DNA of 15,054 nucleotides from Gemmatimonadota bacterium (GTDB lineage: Bacteria > Gemmatimonadota > Gemmatimonadetes > Gemmatimonadales > GWC2-71-9), in NCBI GenBank assembly GCA_003221075.1, contig QHUF01000253.1, positions 1-15,054 of the forward strand, given 5' to 3'. Numbering within the stretch: position 1 is the stretch's first letter; each line of letters starts with the position of its first letter. The notes beneath the pieces are model-generated. The model was given only the letters and a program-made list of their open reading frames with translations. It was not told the DNA's origin and made no database searches. A program made the position numbers and the translations under genes. Shown here piece after piece: positions 12,110-15,054 of the stretch.

Positions 12110-13728
12110 ACGTACGAACGGGTCTCTGTGCGGTCATAATGGCGGGTTGTGCGCGAATTCCTCGAACCCCTGTCTCACAGCGCGCAGGAGTCGAGCAGAC
12201 GGAGCAGGGGAGCCGGCCGCCGGCCACGCTGGTCGCAAGCTTCGACGGCCTCGGCGTCGGGCTCCAGGGTCCGCACGGCCGTTGGGAAGCGCGCAATCCC
12301 TCGGACAACTCGCTGGCCGTGGGACGCGACTACGTCTTCCAGATCGTCAACACTCGCATGGCGCTCTTCCGGAAGAACGGCGAGATCGTCTACGGCCCTG
12401 TGCCGACGAACACGTTGTTCAAAGGCTTCGGCGGGGCGTGCGAAGCGCACAACAACGGCGACGCGGTCGTCCGCTACGATCAACTTGCCGATCGCTGGCT
12501 CATCGTGATGCCGGTGTTTACGCGGGGCAAAGAGCGGCCGGATCAACCGCCGGTGTGGAAGGCGTCAGACCGTGCCTATGTGAGTCCGCCCGGGGTGCCG
12601 GATCAACCCGGGGCCGCGGCGCCGTTGTTCGTGCCGCCGCCCGTGCCCCCGTCAACTCCCGAGCGGCCTGACACGACGCCGCGACCCCGTCCGCTCCGTC
12701 CGCCTGAGGAGAAGGGTCCGTACTCCATGTGCTATGCGATGAGCACGACGGCCGATCCGCTCGGCTCGTACTATCGCTACGAATTCCTGCGGCCCCTCTT
12801 TCCCGATTATCCCCGTCCGGCGGTGTGGCCGGACGGATACTACGTGCCGACGAGCACGGGCGACGATGTCATTCAGAAGCACACCTGCGCCGTCGATCGC
12901 CGCCACATGCTGCTCGGCGAAGCGGCGACCGAGCAGTGCATGATCGTCGATGGCGTGAATTTTCTGAACAACGCCGATCTCGACGGCAAGGCGTTGCCGC
13001 CGGCGGGCGCCCCTAACGTCGTACTCGCGGCCGGGGGCACACAGCTGCACGGCATCTTCGCTGACGACGGCATTTACGCCTGGCTATTCTCCGTCGATTG
13101 GACCGACCCCTCGAACTCGCGACTCACCGGGCCGGAGAAGATTGCAGTCGCGCCTTACCATTATCTCTGCGACGGCCAGCTGACGACCTGCGTGCGCCAG
13201 CCGGGAACCGACCAGCATCTCGACGCGCAGGGCGACAAGCTCATGGCGCGGGTGGTGTACCGCAACGTCAACGGGCGGGAGTCGATCGTCGCGGTGCACT
13301 CGGTCAACACGGCGGTGTTCGGCGGCGGCGTGCGCTGGTACGAGTTCACGATCTCCCCGGACCGCGGTCTGCGTCTTCGGCAGCAGGGCACTTACGCACC
13401 GGATGGCTTCTATCGCTGGATGGCGAGCCCGGCCATCGACAGTCAGGGCAACATCGGCATCGGATACTCGTTCGGTGGCACGCCCAACCATGCGGGGCAG
13501 CGATTCGCCGGGCGCCTGGTCGGCGACCCGCTCGGCGTGCTCACGCTGCACGAGGCGGTTCTCGCCGAAGGCCAGGCCCCGCAGGTCAACACGATGCGGT
13601 GGGAAGATTACAGCCAGACGGCCATCGATCCCACCGACGACTGCACGATCTGGTATGTGGGCGATTACCTCAAGAAAGACGCGGCGACCTATTCGACTCG
13701 GATTGGGGCATTCAGATTATGTCGCTAA
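12106..13728 (+). CDS. Large exported protein, probable lipoprotein, unknown function
   Basis: This 540-residue product has a short leader ending in IMAGC (Cys15), a passable lipobox, so a surface or periplasmic lipoprotein is likely. From about 41 onward the sequence looks like a beta-propeller-type exoprotein: DGLGVGLQGPHGRWEARNPS, VVRYDQLADRWLIV, DSQGNIGIGYSFGG, and a C-terminal EDYSQTAIDPTDDCTIWYVGDY near 500-521. A proline-rich linker (about 161-201) interrupts the N-terminal part. Several Cys pairs (C112/C209, C355/C362) may form disulfides. GTG 12106 lacks its own ribosome-binding site and overlaps the stop of an 11-codon mini-ORF that has one. The family is recognisable as a recurrent exported type in soil bacteria, but its activity is unknown to me. 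Confidence 0.75.
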   Translation: MNVRTGLCAVIMAGCARIPRTPVSQRAGVEQTEQGSRPPATLVASFDGLGVGLQGPHGRWEARNPSDNSLAVGRDYVFQIVNTRMALFRKNGEIVYGPVPTNTLFKGFGGACEAHNNGDAVVRYDQLADRWLIVMPVFTRGKERPDQPPVWKASDRAYVSPPGVPDQPGAAAPLFVPPPVPPSTPERPDTTPRPRPLRPPEEKGPYSMCYAMSTTADPLGSYYRYEFLRPLFPDYPRPAVWPDGYYVPTSTGDDVIQKHTCAVDRRHMLLGEAATEQCMIVDGVNFLNNADLDGKALPPAGAPNVVLAAGGTQLHGIFADDGIYAWLFSVDWTDPSNSRLTGPEKIAVAPYHYLCDGQLTTCVRQPGTDQHLDAQGDKLMARVVYRNVNGRESIVAVHSVNTAVFGGGVRWYEFTISPDRGLRLRQQGTYAPDGFYRWMASPAIDSQGNIGIGYSFGGTPNHAGQRFAGRLVGDPLGVLTLHEAVLAEGQAPQVNTMRWEDYSQTAIDPTDDCTIWYVGDYLKKDAATYSTRIGAFRLCR

Positions 13729-13744
13729 AGGAGTTCATCCTTAC

Positions 13745-14476
13745 ATGACCTCACCTCTGCTGGGCGAGTTTCTCGGCACGATGATCCTCATCCTGCTGGG
13801 CAACGGCGTCGTCGCCGGCGTGCTCCTGAAACGATCGAAGGCCGAGGGGAGCGGCTGGATCGTGATCACCGCCGGATGGGCATTTGCGGTGATGGCCGGC
13901 GTCTTTACTGCGATCGCGTGCGGCTCGAGCGATGCACACCTGAATCCCGCCGTGACACTGGGATTTGCCGCGCGCGCCGGCGACTTCTCGAAAGTCGCCC
14001 CCTATCTCGTGGCCCAGCTGCTCGGCGCCATTGCCGGTGCTGCGCTGGTATGGGTCCACTACCTGCCGCACTGGAAAGAAACACCGGACGCTTCCTTGAA
14101 GCGCGCCTGCTTCTGTACCGCGCCCGCCATCCGCCAGCTCGTCCCGAACCTGCTGAGCGAAGTGATCGGTACGTTCGTCCTCGTCTTCGTCGTCGGGGCG
14201 ATTTTTTCGAAGGCCGTGGCCGCGACCGGTCCCGCCGCCGGGCTCGGCGCGTATCTCGTCGGCAGCCTGGTCTGGGGCATCGGCCTCTCGCTCGGCGGCA
14301 CGACCGGCTATGCCATCAACCCGGCGCGCGACCTGGGCCCGCGGATCGCCCACGCCCTGCTGCCGGTCGCCGGAAAAGGCTCCTCGGACTGGGACTACGC
14401 ATCGATCCCGATCGTGGGGCCACTCGTGGGCGGAGCGCTGGCCGGCTGGCTGCTCCGCATCATCGGCGTGCAGTGA
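13745..14476 (+). CDS. glpF: Aquaglyceroporin, GlpF-type MIP channel
   Basis: This 243-residue inner-membrane channel of the MIP family has six membrane helices and two half-helices carrying the pore motifs HLNPAVT (65-71) and INPARDLGPR (191-200). The Asp right after the second NPAR is typical of glycerol facilitators rather than strict water channels, so passive uptake of glycerol or similar small polyols is expected. Other hallmarks are GEFLGTMILILLGNG at the start and SEVIGTFVLVFVV in the fourth helix. ATG 13745 is supported by AAGGAG (13728-13733), 11 bases upstream. It begins just after the lipoprotein gene and is followed four bases later by a small membrane protein. No glycerol kinase is present in the window. 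Confidence 0.93.
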   Translation: MTSPLLGEFLGTMILILLGNGVVAGVLLKRSKAEGSGWIVITAGWAFAVMAGVFTAIACGSSDAHLNPAVTLGFAARAGDFSKVAPYLVAQLLGAIAGAALVWVHYLPHWKETPDASLKRACFCTAPAIRQLVPNLLSEVIGTFVLVFVVGAIFSKAVAATGPAAGLGAYLVGSLVWGIGLSLGGTTGYAINPARDLGPRIAHALLPVAGKGSSDWDYASIPIVGPLVGGALAGWLLRIIGVQ

Positions 14477-14480
14477 CGCG

Positions 14481-14876
14481 ATGAGCGACCGCTTGCACGG
14501 GACCGCCCAGGTCGCCGCAGTGGTCGGAGCAGTGGGCTCGGTCGCGCTGACGCTCTACGCCGGCCGCAATAACAATTTGCCCCTGGTCATGGTCTTGATA
14601 GCGGGCTGGGTGTTTGCGCCGTTCTTTGGGTTCGCGCTCGCGAGTCGGATATCGAGCCGATGGTCGTCGGCAACGCGCGCGGCGCTGGATGTCGTGATCA
14701 TCGTGATCGCGATCGCCTCGCTGACACTCTATGCTCGTGACGCGTTGGGGCCGGCGCACGCGAAGCGCGCAGCTATCTACGTCGCTGTTCCGATTGTTGC
14801 GTGGTTGCTGATGCTCATCGGCGTCCCGCTCACCGCGGTGATCGCGCGCCGGTCGCGCTCGGTCCAAATCCCCTGA
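14481..14876 (+). CDS. Small four-segment membrane protein
   Basis: This 131-residue protein has hydrophobic segments at about 8-26, 32-52, 65-82 and 95-117 and ends in a basic tail (RRSRSVQIP). I recognise no family. ATG 14481 lies four bases after the aquaglyceroporin stop, so the genes are probably one transcript. Its TGA overlaps a CTG that is in frame with the next gene (CTGA), echoing the GTGA/ATGA couplings elsewhere in the window. Confidence 0.7.
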   Translation: MSDRLHGTAQVAAVVGAVGSVALTLYAGRNNNLPLVMVLIAGWVFAPFFGFALASRISSRWSSATRAALDVVIIVIAIASLTLYARDALGPAHAKRAAIYVAVPIVAWLLMLIGVPLTAVIARRSRSVQIP

Positions 14877-15054
14877 GGTCGGTCCTCGGTACCTGCGCCC
14901 TGCTCGCCGTCCTCGGCAGGCCTTTCCACCAGCAGTCGTGGATGTTCGGACCGTTTACCAAGCCGCCCGAGGTCAATCCGGTCATCACCCCGAATCCCGC
15001 CGTCGCGTGGGAAGCCTACGCCACGTTCAATCCCGCGGCCGTCGTGAAAGACGG
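14873..15054 (+). CDS. GH130-type glycosidase/phosphorylase, 5' part only
   Basis: The gene leaves the window at the right edge after about 60 codons. The visible part matches the N-terminus of GH130 enzymes (beta-mannoside phosphorylases and hydrolases): FTKPPEVNPVITPNP followed by WEAYATFNPAAVVKDG, the canonical NPxxxP ... W...FNPAAV..DG run. The start is uncertain. ATG 14942 sits immediately before this motif, but the 23 codons ahead of it read LRSVLGTCALLAVLG..., a good signal peptide. No ATG, GTG or sensible TTG heads it, only CTG 14873, overlapping the previous stop. If exported, it would act on extracellular or periplasmic manno-oligosaccharides. The catalytic residues lie outside the window. 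Confidence 0.75.
   Translation, partial: MRSVLGTCALLAVLGRPFHQQSWMFGPFTKPPEVNPVITPNPAVAWEAYATFNPAAVVKD

Noticed and set aside
13403..13744. Upstream extension of the aquaglyceroporin ORF
   Set aside because: It is the out-of-frame shadow of the lipoprotein gene. ATG 13745 follows a ribosome-binding site and begins the family's normal N-terminus.

Overview
This is a tightly packed, GC-rich bacterial chromosomal segment. No gap between genes exceeds about 80 bases, apart from the flanks of one small inserted element. The content (ASPIC/UnbV plus UnbU-type pair, acyloxyacyl hydrolase, Tat-exported PIG-L deacetylase with a TIM-barrel isomerase, DUF4386 paralogues, GH130) suggests a soil diderm of the Gemmatimonadota or Acidobacteriota. 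That placement is inference from gene content. Start codons are often GTG, and neighbouring genes are repeatedly joined by 4-base GTGA/ATGA stop-start overlaps, so translational coupling seems to be the rule here.

Layout. Positions 1-3376 (+): the 3' end of an ASPIC/UnbV secreted protein, an RnfD/NqrB-like membrane protein (UnbU type), an unrecognised protein with a Cys/His knuckle, a PagL-like outer-membrane lipid A deacylase relative, a YdjM-type membrane hydrolase and a histidine phosphatase. Positions 3342-3824: a compact element with one four-helix-bundle (S23/IVP family) gene on the minus strand, bracketed by inverted arrays of an 8-bp unit (GACGGYCN). Both flanking genes have their stop codons inside these arrays. 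Positions 3815-5973 (-): a polar amino-acid-type ABC importer made of a fused substrate-binding/permease protein and an ATPase. Positions 5992-6836 (+): a secreted protein and a small membrane protein, with a TATAAT box in the 18-bp divergent gap.

Positions 6831-9704 (-) form a four-gene coupled operon: PIG-L deacetylase, sugar-phosphate isomerase-like TIM barrel, a Tat-signal protein and, last, a chimeric gene. The chimera joins the N-terminal lobe of a second copy of the ABC substrate-binding protein to a duplicate of the last 71 codons of the PIG-L gene. Positions 9783-14876 (+): two DUF4386 membrane proteins, small membrane proteins, a secreted protein, a large probable lipoprotein preceded by an 11-codon mini-ORF, a GlpF-type aquaglyceroporin and a membrane protein. 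The window ends inside a GH130-type glycosidase/phosphorylase that may start at CTG.

The two most unusual items are the 8-bp-repeat-bounded four-helix-bundle element and the SBP/PIG-L chimera. In both, duplicated or repetitive DNA supplies the stop codons of convergent genes.
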